From NCBI RefSeq assembly GCF_000171235.2, contig NZ_ABEA03000200.1:1-39653 (forward strand): a DNA stretch of 39,653 nucleotides, in the 5' to 3' direction. The notes beneath the pieces were generated by a model. That model saw only the letters and a list, made by a program, of their open reading frames with translations, ran no database searches and was not told the DNA's origin. The DNA is from Geminisphaera colitermitum TAV2. Its GTDB lineage: Bacteria > Verrucomicrobiota > Verrucomicrobiia > Opitutales > Opitutaceae. This document shows positions 8,834 through 16,403 of this stretch, piece by piece. The position numbers were made by a program, and so were the translations under genes. The first letter of the stretch is position 1, and each line of letters begins with the position of its first letter.

Positions 8834-9888
8834 TACCATTGGAGCGCGAGCATGAGGGAGTTGAGGCCGCTGCCGATGCCGAGGAGGGCGACTTTGCTGC
8901 CTTCGCGCACGGCACCCGCTTCGATGGCGGTGGCAAGTGTTATGGGCAGGGCGACGGAGCCGGTGTTGCCGAGGGTTTCGAAGGTCGAGAAATCGCGGGC
9001 GAGGTCGATGCCGAGGGTTTCGTAGAGTTTGCGGCGGTGGGTGCTGCCGACTTGGTGGCAGATGAAGCGGTCGGCTTCGGCGGCGTCCCAGTCGGTGATG
9101 GCGCTGGCGGCGCTGAAGACTTCCCATGTTTCGCGGGCGAGAGTGAGGCCGGCGTTGAGGAGGGCTTCGCTGTCGGTCTGCATGGCGAGGGAATCGGCGC
9201 CGTGCGTGTCGCCTTGGCAGAGGGTGCTGTGTTGCGTGGCGGCGCGGGCAACGCCGCTGAGGAGACGGTGGGGGTGGGTGTCGGGAGGAAGCATTTCCTC
9301 GTGGCAGACGATGGCGGCCACGGCTCCGGAGCCGATGGTGAGGTTGGCGAAATAGGGTTTGATGCCGTTGCGGTCGAGCGGGCGCGCGGGGTCGAGGAGC
9401 GTTGTGAGGGTTTGATCGACGAGGGGGCGGCTGTTCTCGCCGGAGACGATGAGGGCGCAGCGGATTTGGCCGGATTCGATCATGCCGGCGGCGAGGGTGA
9501 GGGCGTTGAGAAAGCCGAGGCAGGCGTTGGAGATGTCGAGGACTTGGGCGGTGGGGGGGAGGCCGATTTTTTGGTGGGCAAAGGAGGCGGTGGCGGGTTC
9601 CAGCATGTCGCGCGAGACGGCGGCGTGGATGAAGAGTTCGATTTGGTCGGCGCGGATGGTGGAGCGGGCAAGCGCGGCGCGTCCGGCGGCGGCGCTGGCG
9701 TCGGAGGGGCGCGTGCCGGTGGGCCATACGCGGCGTTCGCGGATGCCGGTCATGAGTTCGAGTCGGCCAAAGGGGAGGCGCAGGCGTTCGTAGAGGGGGC
9801 GCAGGCGTTCTTCAATCGCGTCCGTGGTGAGGACTTCGTCGGGAAGCGCAGAGGCGAGGGTTTCGATGCAGGTGTGGCCAAATTTCAT
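8833..9888 (-). CDS. oleA: OleA-type thiolase (long-chain acyl-CoA Claisen condensation)
   Basis: OleA joins two fatty acyl-CoA molecules head to head to give a beta-keto acid, the first step of long-chain olefin synthesis. The 351-residue protein has the OleA-specific AVSRDMLEPATAS segment with the glutamate that activates the second substrate, the catalytic Cys in DISNACLGFLNAL, His in FICHQVGS, Asn in LGNTGSVALP and the end block LLGIGSGLN. Ordinary FabH lacks that glutamate, so OleA is favoured over 3-oxoacyl-ACP synthase III. It starts 9 bp after fabI stops and overlaps oleB by one base. The other two pathway genes, oleC and oleD, are not in the window. Confidence 0.88.
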   Translation of the reverse strand: MKFGHTCIETLASALPDEVLTTDAIEERLRPLYERLRLPFGRLELMTGIRERRVWPTGTRPSDASAAAGRAALARSTIRADQIELFIHAAVSRDMLEPATASFAHQKIGLPPTAQVLDISNACLGFLNALTLAAGMIESGQIRCALIVSGENSRPLVDQTLTTLLDPARPLDRNGIKPYFANLTIGSGAVAAIVCHEEMLPPDTHPHRLLSGVARAATQHSTLCQGDTHGADSLAMQTDSEALLNAGLTLARETWEVFSAASAITDWDAAEADRFICHQVGSTHRRKLYETLGIDLARDFSTFETLGNTGSVALPITLATAIEAGAVREGSKVALLGIGSGLNSLMLALQW

Positions 9889-9897
9889 TTGGAAATT

Positions 9898-10809
9898 TTA
9901 GGTGTCCTTGCGGCCTTGCAGGTCGGGGCGCATGGCGAGGCGGACGATTTCGGCATCAAAGTAGTTGGAGCCGAGTCCGGCGTCGATGGTGAGGGTTGTA
10001 CCGTTAATTCCACTACTGCGGGGGCTGAGCAGAAAAACAGTGGCGTTGGCGACTTCCTGGGTGCTGAGGTTTTTTTTGCGGTAGGTGAGTTTTTCAGCGT
10101 AGAGGTAGCTTTCCAGATAACCGGGGATGCCTGCGGATGCGCTGGTTTTGAGGGGGCCGGAGCCAATGACGTTGAAGCGGACGTTGCGCGTGTCGGCAGC
10201 GGGAGAGGCGGCGGGAGGAGAGGCGGGAGGGGCGGGAGGGGAGGAAAAAGATTTGGCGAGGAAGCGCGTGGCGGATTCGAGCGCGGCTTTGATGGGGCCC
10301 ATGTAGCCGTAGTTGTCGGGCGTGACGAGGAGCGAGGAGATGCCAATGGTGACAACAGAGGCGTCGGGCGCGAGGTGGGGTTTGAAGGCGCGGGCGAGTT
10401 CGACGAGCGAGAAGGCGGAGATGGTCGTGGCTTGGAGAAAGTCAGCGCGCTTGGTTTCGTGAAACGATTTTATTGCCGGACCATCGCTATAATTGGCGAA
10501 GGCGATGGAGTGGACGATGCCGTGGATTTTGGCGTTGGCTCCGGTGAGTCCGGCGGCGGTCTGCGCGGCGGAGACTTCGGCGGCGAGGCGTTCGACGGCG
10601 CCTTCGTGTTCGACGTCGCACACAAAAACAGGGCGGTCAGCGAGGAGGGTTTCGAGAGATTTTTTGCGGGCTTCGCTGCGCACGCTGTAGAGCACGCGAG
10701 CGCCTTGCTCTTCGAGGGTTTTGGCGGTGAGCCACGCGACGCTTTTGCGGTTGGCCACGCCAAGGACGAGGATGGTTTTTCCGGAGAGTTGAAGGAAGTC
10801 GGCGCTCAT
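9898..10809 (-). CDS. fabI: Enoyl-[acyl-carrier-protein] reductase FabI
   Basis: FabI reduces the enoyl-ACP double bond with NAD(P)H in the last step of each fatty acid elongation cycle. The 303-residue protein has the FabI-type nucleotide-binding start [15 protein letters not shown], the segment [12 protein letters not shown], the catalytic Y-x6-K in [13 protein letters not shown] and the end [18 protein letters not shown]. Bacterial FabI is usually about 260 residues. Much of the excess is an Ala/Pro/Ser-only insert around residues 190-212, between the catalytic helix (FLAKSF) and [13 protein letters not shown], a surface-loop position. It sits between the fabZ-like gene (22 bp upstream) and oleA, so the cluster joins acyl-chain building and condensation. 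Confidence 0.93.
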   Translation of the reverse strand: MSADFLQLSGKTILVLGVANRKSVAWLTAKTLEEQGARVLYSVRSEARKKSLETLLADRPVFVCDVEHEGAVERLAAEVSAAQTAAGLTGANAKIHGIVHSIAFANYSDGPAIKSFHETKRADFLQATTISAFSLVELARAFKPHLAPDASVVTIGISSLLVTPDNYGYMGPIKAALESATRFLAKSFSSPPAPPASPPAASPAADTRNVRFNVIGSGPLKTSASAGIPGYLESYLYAEKLTYRKKNLSTQEVANATVFLLSPRSSGINGTTLTIDAGLGSNYFDAEIVRLAMRPDLQGRKDT

Positions 10810-10831
10810 GGCGGGCGATTGGTGATGCGGT

Positions 10832-11289
10832 TCAGGCTTTGGCGGGTTCTTTCCAGGCGACGGAAAATTCGATGTTCATGACGCGCGTGCCGTCGGCTTT
10901 CTTCATGGAGCCGCTCATCATGGTGAAACCGCCGAGGGTTTCTTTTTTGCGAACTTCGATCAGAACTTCGTCGCCGGGATAAACAGGATTGCGGAAGCGG
11001 GCTTCGCCAATCTTGGCAATAAGCGGTGCCCCCCCCCCCCCCCCTCTCCCGGCGACACGCCGGCAGCCAGCGCTTGTTTCGCCATGTAGAGCGCGCCGGC
11101 TTGGAAGGTGGCTTCGCATAACAACACGCCGGGCGTGATGGGCGCGTTGGGATAGTGGCCCTGATAAAAATATTCGTCGGCCCGCCAGGTGCGGCGCGCC
11201 ACAAGGCCGTCGGGGGTTTCGGAGACGATTTCGTCAACAAACAGGAACGGCGGACGGTGGGGAATGAGGTCGGTGACGGATTGAGACAT
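10832..11289 (-). pseudogene. fabZ: FabZ-like 3-hydroxyacyl-ACP dehydratase, frameshifted in a G16 tract
   Basis: FabZ dehydrates 3-hydroxyacyl-ACP. The first part (ATG at 11289) reads MSQSVTDLIPHRPPFLFVDE, with the catalytic His, then GHYPNAPITPGVLLCEATFQ, with the catalytic Glu. At the G16 tract (plus-strand C 11029-11044) the frame leaves the family sequence. The rest continues in the next frame as APLIAKIGEARFRNPVYPGD and ends [16 protein letters not shown] at 10832. With 17 or 14 G the two parts join to a hot-dog protein of about 152 or 151 residues, the normal FabZ length. With 16 G the product ends in an abnormal tail. This is either a homopolymer sequencing error, a true mutation or a phase-variable switch. 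It is the first gene of the fabI-oleA-oleB cluster. Confidence 0.85.
11029..11044. repeat. Poly-C tract (16; G16 in fabZ-like gene)
   Basis: Sixteen uninterrupted C on the plus strand encode poly-Gly in the fabZ-like gene. This is the only coding tract in the window whose length breaks its gene: one more base or two fewer would restore the frame. Confidence 0.95.
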
Positions 11290-11400
11290 GGATGTTTTTT
11301 GATTTTTAAGGGGTAAACCACACCGCGCCCGTCTGGTCGCTGCAAGGTTGGAATCGCCCTCCCGTTGCCGATGTTGCAAGGCGCTGGTGGGGCGGTTGGT

Positions 11401-12546
11401 TCAACGCACGCCAAGGAATCGCGCCAGCTCTTTCACCGGTGCGGCGATGGAATGACCGCGACGGATGGAACGGCCCTGAATCAAGAGGCGTCCGGCGGCA
11501 CGATCGGCCTTGGGATCGACGTGTCCGACCAATTCGCTGCCCGCAAGGACCGGTAGCGCGTAGTAGCCGCGCACTCGTTTGTGAGCCGGTGTGTAAACTT
11601 CCCACGTGTAGTCAAAATCCCACAACGCCGACGTCACCCGGCGATCATAGATCAATGGATCGAGCGGAGCCAGTAGCCGCACCCCGACATCGTCGGCGGC
11701 AGGGTGGATGGCGTCGGTGGAGATTGCGTTGCCAGCGGTTCGTTCGTCGAACAGCGGCGTGTCTTCACGCAGGCAATACAAGGTCAACGCTCCATCAATC
11801 ACCACGCGTTGCACGCAGTCCTCAATCAGTGGGAATTCGTTTTTTTTGAGGCGGACGAGTCGATGCTGGCGCAACCGGGTGAGTAGCAGCCAGCGGGCGG
11901 TTTCGTCGGCGTCGGGACGCGGCAGTGCAAGCGTAGCGGCGGGCAACACACGTTCCGGAAGCGCATAATAACGGCGCTGGGCGCGGCGGGCGGCAATGAG
12001 CACGCGGCCGTGGAAAAACAGTTTTTGCAAGGTGGACTTTGCCAGCGTGCTGGCACCCCAGCCGCGCGTGCTGCGGCGTCCGTCGTGCAGGTCTTCGGAA
12101 GACAAGGGGCCGCGCGCAGCGAGTTCGGTCAGGAGATCGGGAGCAAACGCCTTTTCGCGCGGCGTGAGTCGTCCCGACCATGCGCCAGCGGAGCGGGTGC
12201 GGGCCTCCATCGCGCCAAGCAGATGCGGCCAGGCGTCCTGCGGAAAGGCCACAAGGATGTGGCTCGATGGCAAATGATGTTCAAACGCCGTGCGAACTGC
12301 GGCCGGCTGCGGATTGTTTTCCTCGCCGTGCAGGAGGCGCATCAATCCGCCCTCGGTGTAACCGGCCACGCGGTTGCGCAGGATGAGATCGTGCATGCGT
12401 CCGCAGACATTGATGGGGTCGATCTGGATGTAGCCGTGATGCGCGAGCACGGCGGCCACACCAGGCGCGGGCGTATCCAGAAAATGGACACGGCGCATGA
12501 ACCGGCGGGCTTCCTGCACGGCGACCTTGATTGCTGGAACGGACAT
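11401..12546 (-). CDS. YcaQ/AlkX-type winged-helix DNA glycosylase
   Basis: This 381-residue protein belongs to the HTH_42 (DUF1006) family of winged-helix DNA glycosylases, whose members unhook interstrand crosslinks or excise alkylated bases. The catalytic QxD-type motif is visible in HHGYIQIDPINV; the QxD form fits the YcaQ/AlkX branch rather than the QxQ AlkZ branch. Other family segments are RNRVAGYTEGG, LRLLAPLDPLIYDRR with its WDFDYTWEVY follow-on, and RVRGYYALPVLAGSELVGHVDPKADR near the C-terminus. It lies on the same strand between pgl and the fabZ-like gene, with 111 bp and 200 bp spacers, so co-transcription is uncertain. Confidence 0.87.
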   Translation of the reverse strand: MSVPAIKVAVQEARRFMRRVHFLDTPAPGVAAVLAHHGYIQIDPINVCGRMHDLILRNRVAGYTEGGLMRLLHGEENNPQPAAVRTAFEHHLPSSHILVAFPQDAWPHLLGAMEARTRSAGAWSGRLTPREKAFAPDLLTELAARGPLSSEDLHDGRRSTRGWGASTLAKSTLQKLFFHGRVLIAARRAQRRYYALPERVLPAATLALPRPDADETARWLLLTRLRQHRLVRLKKNEFPLIEDCVQRVVIDGALTLYCLREDTPLFDERTAGNAISTDAIHPAADDVGVRLLAPLDPLIYDRRVTSALWDFDYTWEVYTPAHKRVRGYYALPVLAGSELVGHVDPKADRAAGRLLIQGRSIRRGHSIAAPVKELARFLGVR

Positions 12547-12628
12547 GAGGCGGCAATCTTCAGGCCGCCGAGGCCGCGGGCAATGGCGGAAATTTATAGT
12601 CTGAAGTCACGCGGACGGTTGCCTTGGG

Positions 12629-12735
12629 TGGAGGGCGGGTCTCCTGACCCGCCGACGGTGCGCAGCACCGCCCTTCCGTCTTTTCGGATGGGCGCGGCTG
12701 CGCCGCGTCTGGCGGGTCGGGAGACCCGCCCTCCA
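12629..12735. repeat. Palindromic repeat family D, copy 1
   Basis: The inverted arms TGGAGGGCGGGTCTCCTGAC and its near-complement at the right end enclose a GC-rich centre with a smaller GCGCGGCTGCGCCGCG hairpin. A half copy (with GGATGGGCGG and the right arm) is at 20051-20098. It sits between pgl and the ycaQ-like gene. Confidence 0.85.
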
Positions 12736-12746
12736 CCTTACATCAG

Positions 12747-13472
12747 TTATAATTTTCCCGCCGCGGCGGGGTCCACGAGCCACACGGTTTTGGCGGCGGT
12801 GGTTTTGAGGATTTGTGAGGGGGTTTCGTTTGGCGCGTAAGGGCCGCGCATGACTCGATGCAGAGCACCGGCTTTGCCTGCGCCAAGGGTCATGATGACA
12901 ATAAGGTCACAGGCTGCGAGGCCGGTCGGGGTGATGGTCAGGCGCCAGCCTTTGCCGGGAACTTCCTGCGCGCCGAAGAGCGCGCCGCCATCATTGGCGA
13001 GCAAGGGCGTGCCGGGGAAAAGCGAGGCGGTGTGGCAGTCGTCGCCCATGCCGAGGAAACAAACGTTGTAAGCGCGCTCGCCAAAGGTGGCGGCGTGGTT
13101 GCGCGCGTAGGCGTTGGCAGCGTCGGCGGGCGGGAGGTCCACGGGCCACGGATGGCGGCGCGAAGCCGGAACGCCTAGCGGATCGAGAAGGTCGCGGGTG
13201 GCGTTGCCGAAATTGCTCTCCGGGCTGGCAAGCGGCACGTGGCGCTCATCGCTCACTGTCCAGTCGATGGCGGCGGCGGTCGCGGTGGGCAATGCTCCGG
13301 TGGATACGGCCCAGCGATACCATTCCCCGGGAGTGCCACCGCCGGTCAGCGCCCAGAGAAAACGCGCTCCGGCGGGAATGCGCGCGTGTTGTTCGAGGGC
13401 GAGAAAAAGGGCGGTGCGAAAGAGCGTGTCTTTGTCGGCAACGAGAAGGCGTCCGTAGGGCGTGGTGGTCAT
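12747..13472 (-). CDS. pgl: 6-phosphogluconolactonase
   Basis: Pgl hydrolyses 6-phosphogluconolactone, the second step of the oxidative pentose phosphate pathway. The 241-residue protein shows the sugar-phosphate-isomerase-like fold: ALTGGGTPGEWYRW, SDERHVPLASPESNFG, FLGMGDDCHTASLFPGTP with the likely catalytic His, and the C-terminal VWLVDPAAAGKL. I chose the ATG at 13472 (MTTTPYGRLLVAD). An upstream in-frame start would add residues encoded by a G tract and repeat. It is the third gene of the zwf-opcA-pgl cluster, separated from opcA by 156 bp that hold a 12-base G tract and a palindrome. Confidence 0.92.
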   Translation of the reverse strand: MTTTPYGRLLVADKDTLFRTALFLALEQHARIPAGARFLWALTGGGTPGEWYRWAVSTGALPTATAAAIDWTVSDERHVPLASPESNFGNATRDLLDPLGVPASRRHPWPVDLPPADAANAYARNHAATFGERAYNVCFLGMGDDCHTASLFPGTPLLANDGGALFGAQEVPGKGWRLTITPTGLAACDLIVIMTLGAGKAGALHRVMRGPYAPNETPSQILKTTAAKTVWLVDPAAAGKL

Positions 13473-13523
13473 TGGAAAAGTAGCGAGTAGTGAGTAGCGG
13501 GTAGCGAGTAGGATGAGTGCGGC

Positions 13524-13535
13524 GGGGGGGGGGGG
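13524..13535. repeat. Poly-G tract (12) between opcA and pgl
   Basis: Twelve G followed by AGGGAGGG, upstream of the pgl start and directly beside a palindromic repeat. Confidence 0.9.
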
Positions 13536-13543
13536 AGGGAGGG

Positions 13544-13615
13544 ACTTCGCTTGCGAAGCCCGCATAGGTAGAATGGCGCGGCGAATTGCATTCGCGGGCT
13601 TCGCAAGCGAAGCCC
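13544..13615. repeat. Palindromic repeat family G
   Basis: The inverted arms ACTTCGCTTGCGAAGCCCGC (13544-13563) and GCGGGCTTCGCAAGCGAAGC (from 13594) flank a ~30-bp centre. Each arm itself holds a TTCGCTTGCGAA palindrome. It lies in the opcA-pgl spacer. Confidence 0.85.
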
Positions 13616-13628
13616 CTACAATGTAAGC

Positions 13629-14630
13629 TCAAAAAAACATCGCCTCGGCCAAGGCGGCTTCGGGCGGGAGGAGGTTGATCGCGGTTTTGGCTTCGGCGAG
13701 GCCGTGGCCGTAGTCGGCGGAGAGTTGCGCGCAGCCACGATGCACCTGGCCCGTCCAGCGGAAATGGTGGCCGTTGCCGTAGTCAAAACGCAGTTCGATC
13801 TCATCGGACGGGAACTTGGGCGAGGCGTTGAGGTGGAGCGGGAGTCCGGCGGGCGCGCCGCAACTGCGCAGTCGCGCCTCGGCCCAGTGCAGGAGCGCGC
13901 GCGCCTCAGCCACGACTGCTGCGCCGACTTGCACGCGGATGCCGCGCAGGTCGTCCACAAGCCGCCCGGGTTCGTAGCTGGCAAGGAACTGGCCGATCGA
14001 CTGGCGGATGGGCAGCAGGCGGGCGTGGGCGAGGTCGCGCACGGCGTCGGGATTGGGCCAGTCGAAGGTCATGACATCGGCAGGCGCGATGGCACTGTCG
14101 TACATGACGCGCTTGGAGCGACCGAGGAGATAACGGTAATCGCTGAACCGCGAGCTGGAGGTAAAGCGGTGCACCCAATAATAGAGCGGCAGGTCGGTGG
14201 AGAGGCAGGTGGAGACCTGATCTTCAAGATATTTGCGCGCGCTCATCGGATAGCTGAGCAGGACAAATTCGCAGCAGCGGAGGTCGCCGCGGGTTTTGCC
14301 GGTGTGGCATTCGCCGTAAATCTTCGCGCGGATGTCGGTGCCTTCCTCGTCGTAGCGCATGGGGCAAAGAACGACAACGCGGCACGGGTAGCGGCGGGAA
14401 AACTCCACGGCGATGCGGAACTGGAGCAAGGCGTCGTCCTGGGTAGTTTGAAACCCAAGGTGGAGCACGAAGTTGACCTGCGTGGCCTTGGCATCCTCAG
14501 CGGCGGGGGGGGGGGGAAGGGAGGGATCAAGTCCGGTGAGTTCGGGTTTGTTCCAGAGGTCGGCGAGGCTTTGCGAGATCGCGCCAACGGGAACTTCGAT
14601 TCCGGGGAGTGCGTTGAAAATGGCGGGCAT
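13629..14630 (-). CDS. opcA: Glucose-6-phosphate dehydrogenase assembly protein OpcA family
   Basis: OpcA-family proteins activate or assemble glucose-6-phosphate dehydrogenase, as known from cyanobacteria and actinobacteria. This 333-residue protein has family segments such as VNFVLHLGFQTT, RYPCRVVVLCPM, CCEFVLLSYPMSARKYLEDQ, LPLYYWVHRFTSSSRF and MTFDWPNPDAVRDLA. It lies directly downstream of zwf (24 bp), the usual linkage. A 12-base G tract (14505-14516) gives four in-frame prolines around residues 39-42 (SLPPPPAAEDA), just before the first conserved strand. A length change there would remove the whole protein. Confidence 0.9.
   Translation of the reverse strand: MPAIFNALPGIEVPVGAISQSLADLWNKPELTGLDPSLPPPPAAEDAKATQVNFVLHLGFQTTQDDALLQFRIAVEFSRRYPCRVVVLCPMRYDEEGTDIRAKIYGECHTGKTRGDLRCCEFVLLSYPMSARKYLEDQVSTCLSTDLPLYYWVHRFTSSSRFSDYRYLLGRSKRVMYDSAIAPADVMTFDWPNPDAVRDLAHARLLPIRQSIGQFLASYEPGRLVDDLRGIRVQVGAAVVAEARALLHWAEARLRSCGAPAGLPLHLNASPKFPSDEIELRFDYGNGHHFRWTGQVHRGCAQLSADYGHGLAEAKTAINLLPPEAALAEAMFF
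14505..14516. repeat. Poly-G tract (12) inside opcA
   Basis: Encodes four Pro codons in frame on the minus strand, near the OpcA N-terminus. Confidence 0.92.
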
Positions 14631-14654
14631 TGCGGGAAAGTCAGCGTTTTCGTC

Positions 14655-16202
14655 TCACGGTTGTCTCCAGAGGTGGCCTTCGCGGGCGAGGAGGGCGTCG
14701 GCAGAGGCGGGGCCCCAGGAACCGGCGGCGTAGGTATCCATTCCGTCACGACCGGCGGCGGCCCAGGCTTCGAGGACGGGTGTGTAGAGTTTCCACGAGG
14801 TGGCGGCTTCGTCGCCACGGATGAAGAGCGTGCCGTCCCCGATCATCGCATCGAGAACGAGGCGTTCGTAGGCCTCGGGCGTGTTGGAGCCGAAGGTGGC
14901 GCTGTATCGAAAATTCATCTTCACGGGCTGGGTGCGGGTTTCGAGGCCGGGCACCTTGCCGTTGAGGATGAGGTTGAGTCCCTCGTCGGGCTGGATCTGG
15001 AACGAGAGGGTGTTGGGCGCGAGATCGAAACCGCCCCCGGCAAAGAGCGTGCCGGGCGGGCGCTTGAATTGTACCGCGATTTCCGTGACACGACGCGCCA
15101 TGCGTTTTCCGGAGCGCAGGTAAAAGGGGACGCCTTGCCAGCGCCAGTTGTTGATCGAGAGGCGGATGGCGGCATAGGTCTCGGTCGCGGATTGTTGCGC
15201 GATGCCGCCTTCTTCGAGGTAGCCGCGGGCTTGCTTGCCGGCGGTCATGCCGGCGGCGTATTGGGCGCGGGCTACGTCAGAGGCGGGACCGGAACCGAGG
15301 TGGAGCGGCTGGATGGCCTTGAGGAGCTTTACCTTTTCGTCGCGCACGGCCTCGGCGTCGAGCGACACGGGCGGCTCCATTGCGGTGAGGGCAACGAGCT
15401 GCATGGTGTGGTTCTGGATCATGTCGCGCAGGCAGCCGCTTTGCTCGTAGTAGCCGCCGCGCGTGCCGACGCCCACCTCCTCGGCCACGGTGATCTGCAC
15501 GCAATCGATATAATTGCGGTTCCAGAGCGGTTCGAAAATGGCGTTGGAAAAGCGCTGCACGAGCAGGTCTTGCACGGTCTCCTTGCCGAGGTAGTGGTCG
15601 ATCCGGTACACCTGATGTTCCTCGAACACGCGGCGGATGGTGCCGTTGAGTTCGAGGGCGGAGGCGAGGTCTTTGCCGAAGGGTTTTTCGATGATGACCT
15701 TGGTGTGGTTGGGCTGACCGAGATATTTCGATGCCAGACCCGCCGCGCCGAGGTTTTGGAGGATGGGCTCGAAAACGGAAGGCGGCGTGGAGATGTAGAA
15801 AAGCGTTTGCAGTTCGCGCCCGAGTTTTTTCTCCAACGCGGCGATGTGGGCGGCGAGGCGCTTGAATGCCTCCGGGTCGTCGTAAGCGCCGGCCACGTAA
15901 CTGGTGCGGTCGGCGACCCGGGCCCACACGTCGGCGTTCAGTTCGCGGCGGGAAAATTCCTTGATGGCGCTGGTGGCGAGTTCGCGGAATTCGGTGTCGG
16001 GGATTTCCTTGCGTCCGTAGCCCACGAGGTGGAAGTCGGCGGGGAGAAGATTATCGAAGCCGAGGTTGTAAATCGCGGGGATCAGCTTGCGCGCCGTGAG
16101 GTCGCCGGAGGCGCCGAAAATGACGATGACCGTGGGCGGTGCGCCCCGGTGCTTGCTGAGACCTTGCAGGAACGGATGACGGTGAGCGGCTGCGGCTGGC
16201 AT
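14655..16202 (-). CDS. zwf: Glucose-6-phosphate 1-dehydrogenase
   Basis: Zwf oxidises glucose 6-phosphate with NAD(P)+ and opens the oxidative pentose phosphate pathway. The 515-residue protein has the nucleotide-binding motif VIFGASGDLTARKLIPAIYN, the phosphate-binding IIEKPFGKDL, the active-site signature RIDHYLGKETVQDL with catalytic His, and the C-terminal-domain segments NWRWQGVPFYLRSGKRM and SYQ-type replacement PNTLSFQIQPDEG. It is the first gene of zwf-opcA-pgl. About 200 bp upstream separate it from the next same-strand gene and probably hold its promoter, although I could not identify one with confidence. Confidence 0.97.
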   Translation of the reverse strand: MPAAAAHRHPFLQGLSKHRGAPPTVIVIFGASGDLTARKLIPAIYNLGFDNLLPADFHLVGYGRKEIPDTEFRELATSAIKEFSRRELNADVWARVADRTSYVAGAYDDPEAFKRLAAHIAALEKKLGRELQTLFYISTPPSVFEPILQNLGAAGLASKYLGQPNHTKVIIEKPFGKDLASALELNGTIRRVFEEHQVYRIDHYLGKETVQDLLVQRFSNAIFEPLWNRNYIDCVQITVAEEVGVGTRGGYYEQSGCLRDMIQNHTMQLVALTAMEPPVSLDAEAVRDEKVKLLKAIQPLHLGSGPASDVARAQYAAGMTAGKQARGYLEEGGIAQQSATETYAAIRLSINNWRWQGVPFYLRSGKRMARRVTEIAVQFKRPPGTLFAGGGFDLAPNTLSFQIQPDEGLNLILNGKVPGLETRTQPVKMNFRYSATFGSNTPEAYERLVLDAMIGDGTLFIRGDEAATSWKLYTPVLEAWAAAGRDGMDTYAAGSWGPASADALLAREGHLWRQP

Positions 16203-16403
16203 GTGATCGGTTTATCGGAAAGCCGAAACTAGTGCCCAGGGTTGGCCGGCAAGCAAGTGTTATGGTGGCAAATAACAACACTGATGTCGGTTGCATGCTG
16301 GTCCCGGCAGGGTTTGTCCCCGACGAGGCGACACGCTCGCACACGGCATTCCGCAGAGAAAATGCATCTGCCAGATGAGGAAGCGGGAGGAGGAGAAGGC
16401 GAC

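Noticed and set aside
8833-9888. Ordinary FabH (3-oxoacyl-ACP synthase III) for the thiolase gene
   Set aside because: The glutamate in LEPATAS and the coupling to an OleB-type hydrolase are OleA traits that FabH lacks.
8809-10881. A 690-residue Gly-rich plus-strand frame over oleB, oleA and fabI
   Set aside because: It is antisense to three well-supported genes and has no recognisable domain.
13704-16232. An 842-residue plus-strand open frame across zwf and opcA
   Set aside because: It is antisense to two clearly recognised genes, has no family signature, and reflects low stop-codon frequency at high GC.
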